A stretch of DNA of 23,894 bases from JABHCC01 sp034658635 (GCA_034658635.1 JAYEFL010000411.1:1-23894); one strand, 5' to 3'. Counted from the first letter of the stretch, positions 1 to 7,941 are shown. Numbers and translations are program-made. Notes: generated from the letters alone by a model not told the origin.

Positions 1-6
1 GTGCCC

Positions 7-82
7 TTTGTTACTGCGGTGGTACTCGATCGGGTCCCCGCGTCCGCGGGGATGACACCGTGGGAAGTTCCGGCAGTGGTGG
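7..82. repeat. Direct repeat copy 1 with GTCATCC-type hairpin
   Basis: This 76-bp segment recurs at 213-288 with a single difference (position 13 A, position 219 G). It holds a GC-rich hairpin at 35-52 (TCCCCGCG, TC loop, CGCGGGGA) followed by ATGAC, so on the minus strand it reads GTCATCCCCGCG. That is the same architecture as the hairpins at 161-187, 713-737 and 3388-3487. Confidence 0.85.
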
Positions 83-160
83 GTGGGGATGCCCTTTCGA
101 GGATCTAATGGTATTCGTTTAGGTGCCATTGCGTTGCACCGGAGTAGGAGTCAGGGCACG

Positions 161-187
161 GTGTCATCCTCGCGAAAGCGAGGATCT
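161..187 (+). repeat. GTCATCC hairpin with GAAA tetraloop
   Basis: GTCAT at 163-167 leads into a perfect hairpin at 166-185 (ATCCTCGC, GAAA loop, GCGAGGAT) and then CT. It lies between the two 76-bp direct repeats in the opposite orientation to their hairpins, so this segment alternates hairpin orientation three times. The look is that of a REP-like dispersed palindrome. Calling it a dispersed family rests on the other copies in this window. Confidence 0.75.
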
Positions 188-212
188 GGTGGAGGTTCTT
201 GCGCTATGACAT

Positions 213-288
213 TTTGTTGCTGCGGTGGTACTCGATCGGGTCCCCGCGTCCGCGGGGATGACACCGTGGGAAGTTCCGGCAGTGGTGG
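213..288. repeat. Direct repeat copy 2 with GTCATCC-type hairpin
   Basis: Second copy of the 76-bp repeat at 7-82, offset by 206 bp, with its hairpin at 241-258. It ends 25 bp from the stop codon of the GIY-YIG gene, so this copy forms the left boundary of the hairpin-bracketed nuclease unit. The rest of 1-313 holds no convincing gene. The open frame at 83-328 reads straight through the repeats. Confidence 0.85.
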
Positions 289-313
289 AAATGAAAGTGA
301 AAGATTTCTAACC

Positions 314-601
314 CTAAAGATCGTTTGAAAGATCTTGCCAACTTGAGTTCATTTCATTGATCAATTGGTTTTTCCATTCTCTATTCCATTTTTTCAGATG
401 CTTTTCTCTTCGTATTGCCGGTTTTACATAATTAAAGCACTCATAATAAACAAGTTTATGAACATTATACCGTTTTGTAAAACCTGAAATCAGGCCCATT
501 GCATGTTCTTCGACCCTCCTTTTCAAATTGTTTGTAACACCAATGTACAGAACGGCATTCTTTTTAGAAGATAAAATGTAAACATAGTACTGCATTCGCA
601 T
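314..601 (-). CDS. Orphan GIY-YIG nuclease (UPF0213/YhbQ-like)
   Basis: A 95-residue single-domain protein of the GIY-YIG fold, a divalent-metal-dependent DNA-cutting domain. Visible motifs are the first strand YYVYIL (residues 5-10), YIG at 19-21, the conserved Arg in LKRR (Arg28/29), His33 in EEH, and the catalytic Glu66 in AIRREKHLKKW, so the active site appears intact. There is no accessory DNA-binding domain, as is usual for this small class. The start could be Met1 (601) or Met3 (595), since both precede the conserved strand. The gene has no functional neighbour and is bracketed by palindromic repeats. A 15-bp motif upstream (623-637) is nearly identical to one upstream of the DUF559 nuclease. 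The biological role of these orphan nucleases is unknown, and a link to mobility of the flanking repeats is inference. Confidence 0.88.
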   Translation of the reverse strand: MRMQYYVYILSSKKNAVLYIGVTNNLKRRVEEHAMGLISGFTKRYNVHKLVYYECFNYVKPAIRREKHLKKWNREWKNQLINEMNSSWQDLSNDL

Positions 602-622
602 AGTAGAAAAAATTTAGCTTTC

Positions 623-637
623 TACTTATATAGATGC
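623..637 (-). promoter_or_regulatory. 15-bp motif shared upstream of both nuclease genes
   Basis: On the minus strand this reads GCATCTATATAAGTA and ends 21 nt before the first ATG of the GIY-YIG gene. The plus-strand sequence at 13165-13179 upstream of the DUF559 gene reads GCATCTATATTAGTA, a 14/15 match. It may be a shared promoter core, since TATATTAG is one base off TAnnTTTG, or an element-specific signal. Confidence 0.4.
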
Positions 638-712
638 ATTCAGATACAAATTGTGGAAAAACCAGAGGCATTTTAACAAACAGCACCAAACAACGCCAGA
701 ACATCCCATGCA

Positions 713-737
713 GTCATCCCGGCGAACGCCGGGATCT
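713..737 (+). repeat. GTCATCCCGG hairpin with GAAC loop
   Basis: GTCAT (713-717) overlaps a perfect 8-bp stem at 716-735 (ATCCCGGC, GAAC, GCCGGGAT). It sits in the 169-bp spacer between the GIY-YIG start and the end of the first protease gene. It is in the opposite orientation to the hairpin at 240-262 on the other side of the nuclease. Apart from this hairpin and the motif at 623-637 the spacer shows nothing else. Confidence 0.75.
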
Positions 738-770
738 CACGTGACAGTGGAAATGCATTGAAGAGCACCC

Positions 771-3245
771 CTACCTCACCTTTACAATCTTCTGTGTAAC
801 TGCACCCTCTCCGATCTCCAGGCGGTAGAAATACATGCCCGGAACAACATCGCGGTTATCAAAATTGCTGCCGTTCCAGTAGTAGGTGTACTCACCGGTA
901 AGCTTAATCTCACTTACCAAATCTTTGACCATTCTACCTGAAATATCATAGATGCGTAAATTGACGTGTTGCTCTGATGGAACTTTGAAACTTATGCTTG
1001 TAACCCCCCTGAAAGGATTTGGATAGGCTGAGCTAAGTATTTCAGTATCATCCCAATCCACAGTGGAAATAGGAACAGCTCCGATATCAATCTGGTTGTT
1101 TTTATCTCTTACCTGCACATAAATGTTCCATATTCTGTCGGGATAAGAAGGTTTACAACTCAATAATCCATCGTCTGTAATACTGACATCTGCCGGATAT
1201 TCATTGGGTTGAAAACAAACTCCGTAGTTCTGAAATAGGATTCCTAGTTCACTTACCGATGCATGCTTGTACAGCCGGCCGTCACCATTGGAAATCCCGG
1301 TAATCCAGGGATACAGACCTCCACCAGGCTGAGAGAATGGTCCGTAATGAAATTCTATCCTGCCATCCGGATATAGATAGGTGCCAAACTGAACATCATA
1401 TTCATTATCCTGGTATCGAACCGTAGCATTATACAGAATTCTTGCTACAGTATCATTGGCCTGATAGCAGATCATATCATTCACATCAGTATAGAATAAA
1501 TCACGCCCGAAGGGGATAAGACTGCGGCGAACCTTGAAGCGCATGTCAGTATCAATAGCATATGGATAGTTGTAAAACTCTGTGTTAAAATGCAATGCGC
1601 CGTTCTGATCTACAACCACCTCAAGATAATCTTCACCGTAAAATGGAAATTCGAATGGGAGCTTAATCCAGGTAAACTGCTCAACTTTCTCGGAATCTAC
1701 CAGAGTATCGCCGGTAAACTCAGGAAAAACGCGTTCAAAATGAACTTCGGTATAATCTTTCACCAGCTCCCATAAATAAGGAGGAGTTCCACCGTTTACA
1801 TGAAGTTGCTTTGTGAAAACCTCTCCGATGGGAACAGACTCAGCCGGTTCTGGTACTACCTGAATCTGGTTGAAAATCACCTCGCTTGCCACTACAGAAA
1901 GAGTTGTTACGGCATCATTTCTAATCAGAATATCATTCTGCTCAGAAACATATTCTGTTGGCTCTTCGCCATAATTAAAAACAGAGAAAGAGCGGATTTT
2001 TCCCTGCCCCTGGTCTGTTGGATCTTTTTCATCTAACAGAAGAAAGAATTTTACCGGCTCACCAGGAGTCAGAAAAGAGCTAAACGAAGAAATATCCAGT
2101 CCCAGCTCAAACCGGGTAGAATCAAGAGGGTCATCACTAAACAGCGGTCCTTCATCACCCTGATAATTGAAATGTGGGAATCCCATAATATGCTCTGGCT
2201 CGGTTGCTTCCAGGTCTTTTGCAAATCCGGCCAGCAGTCTGAATTTACTACGCCTGGAATGATCCATAACCACCTTCATAGTTAAAACAGGCTCATATTC
2301 CTTAACCACCTTTATCACATGAACAGATTTATTCCAAATCCCTCCCTCGTGTCCATCACGTGTTAATGCACTGTATGTCAAATATGTAAACCCTTCATGT
2401 GCCCATCCTTTCCCCCAGGTATTAGCCAAAATCAGAGCACCCATTTCCCAGTCGGCCATATCAACTTCACCATCTCCATTTATATCAATATCATTAGTAA
2501 TCTGGCCATCAGAATTCCAATCAACACCAACATTATCATCATATCCAACTATAGTTAAGGCATGACCTACATTCTCACCGAAACTGATAATAATCGGATA
2601 ATTAGGATCAGGGCTATCTTCAGGAGTAGTACGAAAACTTATTCCACTGGAAGCAATCTGAATATTAGCAATTCCACCATTGCTAGAGCCATCCGCGTGA
2701 TCCAGCAGGTAATTCTTAAGCTTTTCCAATCCTTCCGGAGTATCCACATGAATAGAATAATTATCAACCACTCTGTTTTTCATGGACTTTAAGTACAGGT
2801 CATATCCTGACATCCACAGGCGGGTGTCATTGTAGTTTGCGAAATCTAAAAAGGTCGGACAACCAGCCGCTTTCACCACCTCCCAGGTGTCGAAATAGCT
2901 TACTCCAACAGAAGAGCTGCACCTGTTCAGAAAATTCCACGGAAACAATTGGGTATAATGATTTTCCCATGCCTTTCCATCTGTATCCCTTATCTGGTTC
3001 ATTTCGTATGTCATTACATAACCGATTGAACTCGCTTGGTTACAGCTCCAGCCATACTGAGAAATAATCTCAGGAAAAAACTTTGTATCAGAATTATTCA
3101 CACGGCCAGGAAGCTCTGAACCTGATTTCAATGAATAAGAGCTCGATATTGGCAGTTCAGGAAAACTACCCTTTGTGAAATGTGTTTGTGTCTTTGCACT
3201 TAGAACAGTGACAAAAAGGAGAGTAATGTATATGAGAATCTTCAT
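771..3245 (-). CDS. Secreted papain-like (C1) cysteine protease with T9SS type A sorting domain
   Basis: An 824-residue secreted protease. A Sec signal peptide covers about residues 1-20. The papain-fold domain carries Cys68 in QYGWSCNQASS (Gln63 possibly forming the oxyanion hole), His228 in GHALTIVGY and Asn275 in ANTWGKGW. A dockerin/EF-hand-like acidic stretch (about 242-264: DWNSDGQ, then DINGDGEVDMADW) lies between His and Asn. Further domains are an Ig-like GGTPPYLW module (about 457-495), a beta-sandwich with FPFYGEDYLEV (about 528-645) and a T9SS type A sorting domain (about 732-824: YPNPF, IYDISGRMV, GMYFYRL), which predicts export across the outer membrane and surface attachment or release. 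Its paralogue lies at 8120-10615 beyond the CHU_C/PorP pair. Substrate unknown. A promoter-like site lies at 3265-3294. Confidence 0.88.
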   Translation of the reverse strand: MKILIYITLLFVTVLSAKTQTHFTKGSFPELPISSSYSLKSGSELPGRVNNSDTKFFPEIISQYGWSCNQASSIGYVMTYEMNQIRDTDGKAWENHYTQLFPWNFLNRCSSSVGVSYFDTWEVVKAAGCPTFLDFANYNDTRLWMSGYDLYLKSMKNRVVDNYSIHVDTPEGLEKLKNYLLDHADGSSNGGIANIQIASSGISFRTTPEDSPDPNYPIIISFGENVGHALTIVGYDDNVGVDWNSDGQITNDIDINGDGEVDMADWEMGALILANTWGKGWAHEGFTYLTYSALTRDGHEGGIWNKSVHVIKVVKEYEPVLTMKVVMDHSRRSKFRLLAGFAKDLEATEPEHIMGFPHFNYQGDEGPLFSDDPLDSTRFELGLDISSFSSFLTPGEPVKFFLLLDEKDPTDQGQGKIRSFSVFNYGEEPTEYVSEQNDILIRNDAVTTLSVVASEVIFNQIQVVPEPAESVPIGEVFTKQLHVNGGTPPYLWELVKDYTEVHFERVFPEFTGDTLVDSEKVEQFTWIKLPFEFPFYGEDYLEVVVDQNGALHFNTEFYNYPYAIDTDMRFKVRRSLIPFGRDLFYTDVNDMICYQANDTVARILYNATVRYQDNEYDVQFGTYLYPDGRIEFHYGPFSQPGGGLYPWITGISNGDGRLYKHASVSELGILFQNYGVCFQPNEYPADVSITDDGLLSCKPSYPDRIWNIYVQVRDKNNQIDIGAVPISTVDWDDTEILSSAYPNPFRGVTSISFKVPSEQHVNLRIYDISGRMVKDLVSEIKLTGEYTYYWNGSNFDNRDVVPGMYFYRLEIGEGAVTQKIVKVR

Positions 3246-3263
3246 TTCAATTGTTTAAAGCAA

Positions 3264-3312
3264 ACAAATATAGGTAATAGGTCATAGGTAACAAGAAATA
3301 AGTAGGTAATGT
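3264..3312. repeat. Left arm of AT-rich inverted repeat
   Basis: This arm is the imperfect reverse complement of 3552-3600. The shared core of 21 bp (3292-3312 against 3552-3572) is exact and the rest diverges by scattered substitutions. The unit is built from TAGGTAAT/TAGGTAA-like words. The arm carries the promoter-like site of the protease gene, pointing left. Confidence 0.8.
3265..3294 (-). promoter_or_regulatory. Candidate Bacteroidota promoter for the 771-3245 protease
   Basis: On the minus strand, TTG (3294-3292), a 19-nt spacer, then TATATTTG (3272-3265) fits the TTTG / TAnnTTTG consensus of Bacteroidota housekeeping promoters. A transcript would start near 3258 and give a leader of roughly a dozen nucleotides before the ATG at 3245. 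Confidence 0.55.
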
Positions 3313-3387
3313 GGAAAGGTAGCACATCACAGTAGCGGTGCAACCTCGAAAAGGCACTCTTCTGAAAAAGCACTACAACCTCAATGA

Positions 3388-3414
3388 GATCCCGGATCAA
3401 GTCCGGGATGACAA
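3388..3414 (-). repeat. GTCATCCCGG hairpin, left member of inverted pair
   Basis: A hairpin at 3389-3409 (ATCCCGGA, TCAAG loop, TCCGGGAT) followed by GAC, so the minus strand reads GTCATCCCGGA. Its 27 bp are the exact reverse complement of 3461-3487. Together with the GIY-YIG bracket this makes a recurring inward-facing GTCAT pair. Confidence 0.85.
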
Positions 3415-3460
3415 AGCAATTTCGAGCTTTTTGCCACAAACACAATGTCACAGTTATCAA

Positions 3461-3487
3461 TTGTCATCCCGGACTTGATCCGGGATC
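3461..3487 (+). repeat. GTCATCCCGG hairpin, right member of inverted pair
   Basis: Exact 27-bp inverted copy of 3388-3414, with its hairpin at 3466-3486. The 46 bp between the two members contain no open frame or obvious signal. The whole 3264-3600 spacer is therefore a nested palindrome: hairpin pair inside, AT-rich promoter-bearing arms outside. Confidence 0.85.
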
Positions 3488-3551
3488 GGGTAAAGGTTGC
3501 AGTGTTGTTTCGATGGGGTACCTTTTCCCCTTTTTCCCTATTACATGTTCT

Positions 3552-3600
3552 ACATTACCTACTTATTTCTTGATACCTATTACATATTACCTATTTTTGT
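3552..3600. repeat. Right arm of AT-rich inverted repeat
   Basis: Reverse-complement partner of 3264-3312. It ends 5 bp before the likely start codon of the CHU_C gene and contains a promoter-like site pointing right. Confidence 0.8.
3570..3599 (+). promoter_or_regulatory. Candidate Bacteroidota promoter for the CHU_C-PorP pair
   Basis: TTG (3570-3572), 19 nt, TATTTTTG (3592-3599) matches the Bacteroidota -33/-7 pattern and mirrors the site in the left arm. The predicted transcript start falls at about the ATG at 3606, so either the mRNA is leaderless or the site is only promoter-like. That tension lowers confidence. Confidence 0.42.
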
Positions 3601-3605
3601 GCCTG

Positions 3606-6600
3606 ATGACGAAACTTTTGAACATATCGATCCTGCTTCTGTTCGTACTAACGCTTTTTTCGACATCAGCAAAAGCACAAAAGGAAGGAGCAATATGGTA
3701 TTTCGGATATAATGCCGGATTGGATTTTACCCGACACTACCCAAAACCAATTACTGACGGACAAATTTATACCCGCGAGGGAGTAGCTACAATTTCAACC
3801 AGCGAGGGTGATCTTTTGTTTTATACAGACGGGGGTACTGTCTGGAATAAAAACCATCAGGTGATGAACAATGGCTTCGGATTATTCGGTAGTGTTACCT
3901 CTACTCAATCCTCTATCATTGTACCTACTCCCAATAAACAGTATGAATACTACATTTTTACAGTAGATGTTGTTGAAGATGACGGAGTTCCTGGCAAAGG
4001 ACTGAACTGGAGCCTGGTAGATATGATTCAAAGCAATCGTCTTGGGAGAGTTTTTCCTAAGAATCAACAATTGCTGGATAATTGTGTGGAGAAAATCACC
4101 GTTGTAAAGCACGATAATGATGTCGATTACTGGATTATTGCCCATGGCTGGAATAACAATAAATTTTATGTTTATAAACTAACCTCAACTGGTGTGGTTC
4201 CTGCCAAAGCAGGCATGGATCAGCAGTCAGTAGGAGCAATTCATGAAAACACAGACCCCAATGATGATTTTAATCGCGGTGCTGTGGGTTATATGAAGGC
4301 CTCTCCAAAGGGTGATATGCTCGCACTGGCAGTTGAAAGTAAAGCAATTTTTGAACTTTTTAGTTTTGACAGCAAAACCGGTGAAATCAAACTTCTGGCC
4401 AATCTGCCAGCCGGAGAACCGGGATATGAGGATGAAGCCATTCATGCTGCTTATGGAGTGGAATTTTCTCCTACCTCTAATTACCTGTACGGATCAACCA
4501 GAAAGGGTGGAAAACTCTATCGCTGGGATATCACTCTTGATAATCAGGTGAAAATCAGAAACTCACTGGAGGTAATCAATTCTGAAATGAGCAACATCAC
4601 CTGCGGAGCTATCCAGCTGGCATTTAACGGAAAAATCTACGTTTGCTTTGCCGGCAAACAATATCTTGGGGTTATCAACTCACCTACCCAGGAAGATTGT
4701 AAGTTCACTCAGCAGGGAGCCAGTCTGATTGATAATATTGAAGGTGTTGGCGGAAAAGCATATTATGGTTTGCCTACCTTCCTTCCTGATTTTTTTAAAG
4801 CCGCTGAATTCTACTTCGATAATACCTGCCAACACGACACAACCCTGTTCTACTTATCAACTACTTTTTTCCTTGGTTCAGATCCATCCTGGACAATTAC
4901 CACTCTTCAGGGAGATTTAGTTGGTAAAGCAGTTGTCAACAGCCAAACCAAGGAAGGCACATGGGTTTTTCAGAATCCGGGGGAATATATCGTTGAACTC
5001 AAAGTGCTTCAAAATGGAGCTGAGGTAACTCAACGACGTGAAATCACTATCCATGCCTTACCAGAACTGAACTTTACTGATACCACCGTTCTCTGCGCCA
5101 CAAAAACCGTTATTCTGGATGCCGGCGACGGTGCCTTTTACAAATGGAGCGACAATGTGAACCTGCTTGAACGGTATCGCTCTATTGCACGAGAAGGGAT
5201 ATTTTCTGTTCGGGTAATTCATAATAATGGCTGCGTAAAGTTTGATACCACTACCGTTGTAGAAAAACCATTACCCAAATTGCTTGAGATCATCAATGTT
5301 AAGGCCTCATGTGGGTATAACAATGGAAGCATTACAATTATCCCCGAAAAAGAATTATCTGAATACTCATTTGTCTGGAAAGAATATCCGGATAGCACAG
5401 GAAATACCCTTGCTAATTTAGGCAGAGGGATTTATGAAGTGGATATTATTTCTGAGGAAACCGGATGTGCCTTGACAGAACGAATAACTATCTCAGAAAC
5501 AGGAGCACCGCCAGTTGAAATCAAGGCTTCAGTTGAGGGAATTATTTGTCCGGGAACAGAGATAATACTTACTGCTGAAGGTGCCCAAAACTATCTGTGG
5601 AGTTATCCTGAAGGCGAAATTTCCAGACAGGTTAAGGTTTACCCATATAGTACCACCACCTATATTGTTGAGGGTTATTCTGCTGATGGTGAAGGTAACA
5701 GGTGTTCAGGATTTGATGAAATAACAGTAGAAGTACACCCTTATCAGCCCCCGGAACTGGGATCAGACCGCGAGGTATGTGAGGGTGAAGAAGTTAAACT
5801 GGATGGCGGCGAATTATATGTGAGCTGGAACTGGAACACAGGAGATACAGATCGGTATTTAACTGTTATTGAAGATTATTTGCAGCCAATTATTCTGGAA
5901 GTAGAGGATCAGAAAGGATGTTTACTGGGAGATACCGTAAGCATCACATTTAAACCACTTCCTGTTGTTGATCTTGGTTCTGATAAAACCATTTGTAAAG
6001 GTGAACCGATAACACTGGATGCAGGAGTAGCTGAAGAGTATATTTGGAACACAGGAGCTACAGAGCAAACAATACAGATCAATACCACAGGGCATTATTC
6101 TGTCTTAGTTACCAGTGATGGTTGTTCCGGCTCAGATGATATTATTATCCAGATTAACAGTCCTGATTCTTTGAAAATTGATTCAGTCAATGTTAAGGAT
6201 ATTACCTGTTACGGAGCAAATGATGGAAATATTCTGGTTTTTTCAAGGGGCGAAGGAAGCTTCTATGAATTTAGTCTGGATGATGGCGCTAGCTGGACTG
6301 CCAATAGCGGGTATTTCAATGCTATTCCTCCTGGTGAAAATTACACTGTACAAGTGCGGGAAGATTCGGCCTGCACGAAAAGCTGGGGACAGGAAGTGGC
6401 TGTATATGAGCCTGATGAGCTCCTTATTGACTATCGCCTGGTTTCTCCAAGCTGTGATAATTGTCAGGATGGTCAGATAAAACTGAAGCTTAGCGGAGGA
6501 ACCCAGCCTTATGATATTCTGTGGGCAAATTTTGAGACTGGCAAAAACCGTTCAGGATTATTTTTGGGTGAGTATTCTGTTTCCATAACAGATGCCGCTT

Positions 6601-6911
6601 TTTGTAAGAGTATGACTACAATCAATCTGGAAATGGGACATGGTTCTGTTTCTATCCCTAATGCTTTTACTCCCAACGGGGATGATATTAATGATACATG
6701 GATTATCAGTGCCCTGGAAGAATATCCCGAAGCAATTGTCACAGTTTTTGACCGCACCGGAAAAGTTGTCTTTGAATCTGCTATCGGTTATCCTGAACCA
6801 TGGGATGGGAAATACAATGGAGATCTACTCTCATTAGGAACATATTATTTTGTCATTAAACTAAATGATTTACTAGATTTGGTAAATGGAAGTCTGACAA
6901 TTATTCGCTAG
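3606..6911 (+). CDS. Giant adhesin-like surface protein with gliding-motility C-terminal (CHU_C, T9SS type B) domain
   Basis: An 1101-residue exported protein. I chose ATG 3606 because it begins a classic signal peptide (MTKLLNISILLLFVLTLFST..AKAQ). The frame is open back to 3384, but that extension only translates the intergenic repeats. Residues about 26-395 form a propeller-like N-terminal region of the type common in Bacteroidota secreted proteins (IWYFGYNAGLDF, FYTDGGTVWN, STQSSIIVPTP). Then come several Ig/PKD-like modules with the recurring pattern C-x-G-E-x-V/I-x-L-D-x-G, for example near 715 and 785, and SprB-repeat-like modules near 860 and 946 (GGTQPYDILW). The C-terminus (about 1015-1101: IPNAFTPNGDDINDTW, VFDRTGKVVF, PWDGKYNG, GTYYFVI) is a CHU_C/type B sorting domain. 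It precedes the PorP/SprF gene by 16 bp, the usual pairing for type B cargo. The ligand is unknown. Confidence 0.9.
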   Translation: MTKLLNISILLLFVLTLFSTSAKAQKEGAIWYFGYNAGLDFTRHYPKPITDGQIYTREGVATISTSEGDLLFYTDGGTVWNKNHQVMNNGFGLFGSVTSTQSSIIVPTPNKQYEYYIFTVDVVEDDGVPGKGLNWSLVDMIQSNRLGRVFPKNQQLLDNCVEKITVVKHDNDVDYWIIAHGWNNNKFYVYKLTSTGVVPAKAGMDQQSVGAIHENTDPNDDFNRGAVGYMKASPKGDMLALAVESKAIFELFSFDSKTGEIKLLANLPAGEPGYEDEAIHAAYGVEFSPTSNYLYGSTRKGGKLYRWDITLDNQVKIRNSLEVINSEMSNITCGAIQLAFNGKIYVCFAGKQYLGVINSPTQEDCKFTQQGASLIDNIEGVGGKAYYGLPTFLPDFFKAAEFYFDNTCQHDTTLFYLSTTFFLGSDPSWTITTLQGDLVGKAVVNSQTKEGTWVFQNPGEYIVELKVLQNGAEVTQRREITIHALPELNFTDTTVLCATKTVILDAGDGAFYKWSDNVNLLERYRSIAREGIFSVRVIHNNGCVKFDTTTVVEKPLPKLLEIINVKASCGYNNGSITIIPEKELSEYSFVWKEYPDSTGNTLANLGRGIYEVDIISEETGCALTERITISETGAPPVEIKASVEGIICPGTEIILTAEGAQNYLWSYPEGEISRQVKVYPYSTTTYIVEGYSADGEGNRCSGFDEITVEVHPYQPPELGSDREVCEGEEVKLDGGELYVSWNWNTGDTDRYLTVIEDYLQPIILEVEDQKGCLLGDTVSITFKPLPVVDLGSDKTICKGEPITLDAGVAEEYIWNTGATEQTIQINTTGHYSVLVTSDGCSGSDDIIIQINSPDSLKIDSVNVKDITCYGANDGNILVFSRGEGSFYEFSLDDGASWTANSGYFNAIPPGENYTVQVREDSACTKSWGQEVAVYEPDELLIDYRLVSPSCDNCQDGQIKLKLSGGTQPYDILWANFETGKNRSGLFLGEYSVSITDAAFCKSMTTINLEMGHGSVSIPNAFTPNGDDINDTWIISALEEYPEAIVTVFDRTGKVVFESAIGYPEPWDGKYNGDLLSLGTYYFVIKLNDLLDLVNGSLTIIR

Positions 6912-6927
6912 GAAACACAAAGAAAGC

Positions 6928-7941
6928 ATGAAGACCATGAAACTCATTAATAAATCAATTCAATCCTACCGCTTGCTTTTCTTTGCCTTTTGCCTTTTGT
7001 CTTTTGCCTTCTTTAGTGCACAGGCCCAGATTTCACCCCTGTCAGATCAATATCTGTTAAATCCCTTTCAGACAAACCCGGCGATTGCAGGTACCCAACG
7101 CTACATGCCCTTAACAATCAGTACCCGTCAGCAGTGGATTGGGATGAATAAGGCCCCCTCTACACAATCTATAAGTATTCACCGCAGGATCAGGGCTAAA
7201 GGCATCCGGTTTACTCCCGGTGGGTTTATCAATAAAGGCAAAAACTCATTCGGACGAATAGGGGTAGGTGGAAGTGTCTTTAATTATACCTACGGAGCAA
7301 TTAGTCATACAGGAGTTAGTCTGACCTATGCCTATCATATTTTTGTTGGTAAAGGGAGGTTAGCATTCGGACTGGCACCATCATTCTTTCAATATTCCCT
7401 GAACAAATCAGGATTCATTCTTCCTGATGGAAACAACATTGATCCTTTGATATCAAATAATCCAAGTGAAGCACTATATTTCATTGATGCGAATGCCGGA
7501 ATGCACTATTATAGTAAGAAAAATTATGCCGGATTATCTTTTGTTCAGCTGCTAAATTCCTCCGTTCAGTTTGGAGAACTGAGTTTTGACAGCGAGGATC
7601 AAATGAGTATGAATCCTGATCTTGCCCGCAGCATGTACGCATACTACGGTCATTACATCAATTTCACCCGCGATTTTTCACTGGAACCATCTGTGTGGCT
7701 AAAGTTCAATTCACAATCAGGTATGGGCTTTGATGTTAACGCCATTTTTCACCTTCAGGAGGCTTTCCAGGCCGGATTGACATACCGCTATCAGGAACAT
7801 TTTGGTCTTTTAGTGGGTATAACCCTTGATAACCTCCAGGTCAGATACCTTTTCGAAGCCCCAATCAGCAGCAAGGTACCAAATCGCTTTACCTCGCATC
7901 AGATTATGATCAACTTCAATCTAGGCGAACCGATAGATTAA
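6928..7941 (+). CDS. PorP/SprF family outer-membrane protein, T9SS partner
   Basis: A 337-residue member of the PorP/SprF family, a normal length for it. The signal peptide ends near AQAQ (about 31-34). The family signature follows at once: SPLSDQYLLNPFQTNPAIAG (36-55), then STRQQWIGMNKAPSTQSIS (67-85). The remainder is amphipathic beta-strand sequence fitting an outer-membrane barrel. Family members act in T9SS secretion or anchoring, and many are encoded directly after CHU_C proteins as specific partners. Here the gene starts 16 bp after the CHU_C stop, so co-transcription is very likely. A second ATG two codons downstream (MKTMKL) is an alternative start. The signal peptide is encoded partly by a heptanucleotide tandem repeat (6981-7008). 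Confidence 0.92.
   Translation: MKTMKLINKSIQSYRLLFFAFCLLSFAFFSAQAQISPLSDQYLLNPFQTNPAIAGTQRYMPLTISTRQQWIGMNKAPSTQSISIHRRIRAKGIRFTPGGFINKGKNSFGRIGVGGSVFNYTYGAISHTGVSLTYAYHIFVGKGRLAFGLAPSFFQYSLNKSGFILPDGNNIDPLISNNPSEALYFIDANAGMHYYSKKNYAGLSFVQLLNSSVQFGELSFDSEDQMSMNPDLARSMYAYYGHYINFTRDFSLEPSVWLKFNSQSGMGFDVNAIFHLQEAFQAGLTYRYQEHFGLLVGITLDNLQVRYLFEAPISSKVPNRFTSHQIMINFNLGEPID
6981..7008 (+). repeat. Heptanucleotide tandem repeat inside the PorP signal peptide
   Basis: Four consecutive 7-bp units near TTTTGCC (CTTTGCC, TTTTGCC, TTTTGTC, TTTTGCC) encode part of the hydrophobic core of the signal peptide. Seven is not a multiple of three, so gain or loss of a unit would shift the frame. Confidence 0.7.

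Larger units (their letters stand above)
240..738. mobile_element. Putative hairpin-bracketed GIY-YIG unit
   Basis: The orphan GIY-YIG gene lies between two GTCATCC hairpins in inverted orientation (240-262 and 713-737), with the GTCAT ends facing inward toward the gene. The gene-free pair at 3388-3487 has the same inward geometry. No target-site duplication is evident, and the arms differ in sequence while keeping the GTCATCC head. Treating this as a mobile unit is an inference by analogy with RAYT genes flanked by REP sequences. Confidence 0.3.

Noticed and set aside
83..328. Open frame of 81 codons across the left-end repeats
   Set aside because: It is composed of repeat sequence, has low-complexity Gly/Ser/Arg composition and no recognisable domain.
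1..770. CRISPR array suggested by repeated units near the window start
   Set aside because: Copies are only two, the period is irregular and the units are inverted hairpins rather than regularly spaced direct repeats. No cas genes are present.
3384..3605. In-frame N-terminal extension of the CHU_C gene from an ATG at 3384
   Set aside because: The extra 74 codons translate the intergenic hairpins and AT-rich repeat arm, and the canonical signal peptide begins at 3606.
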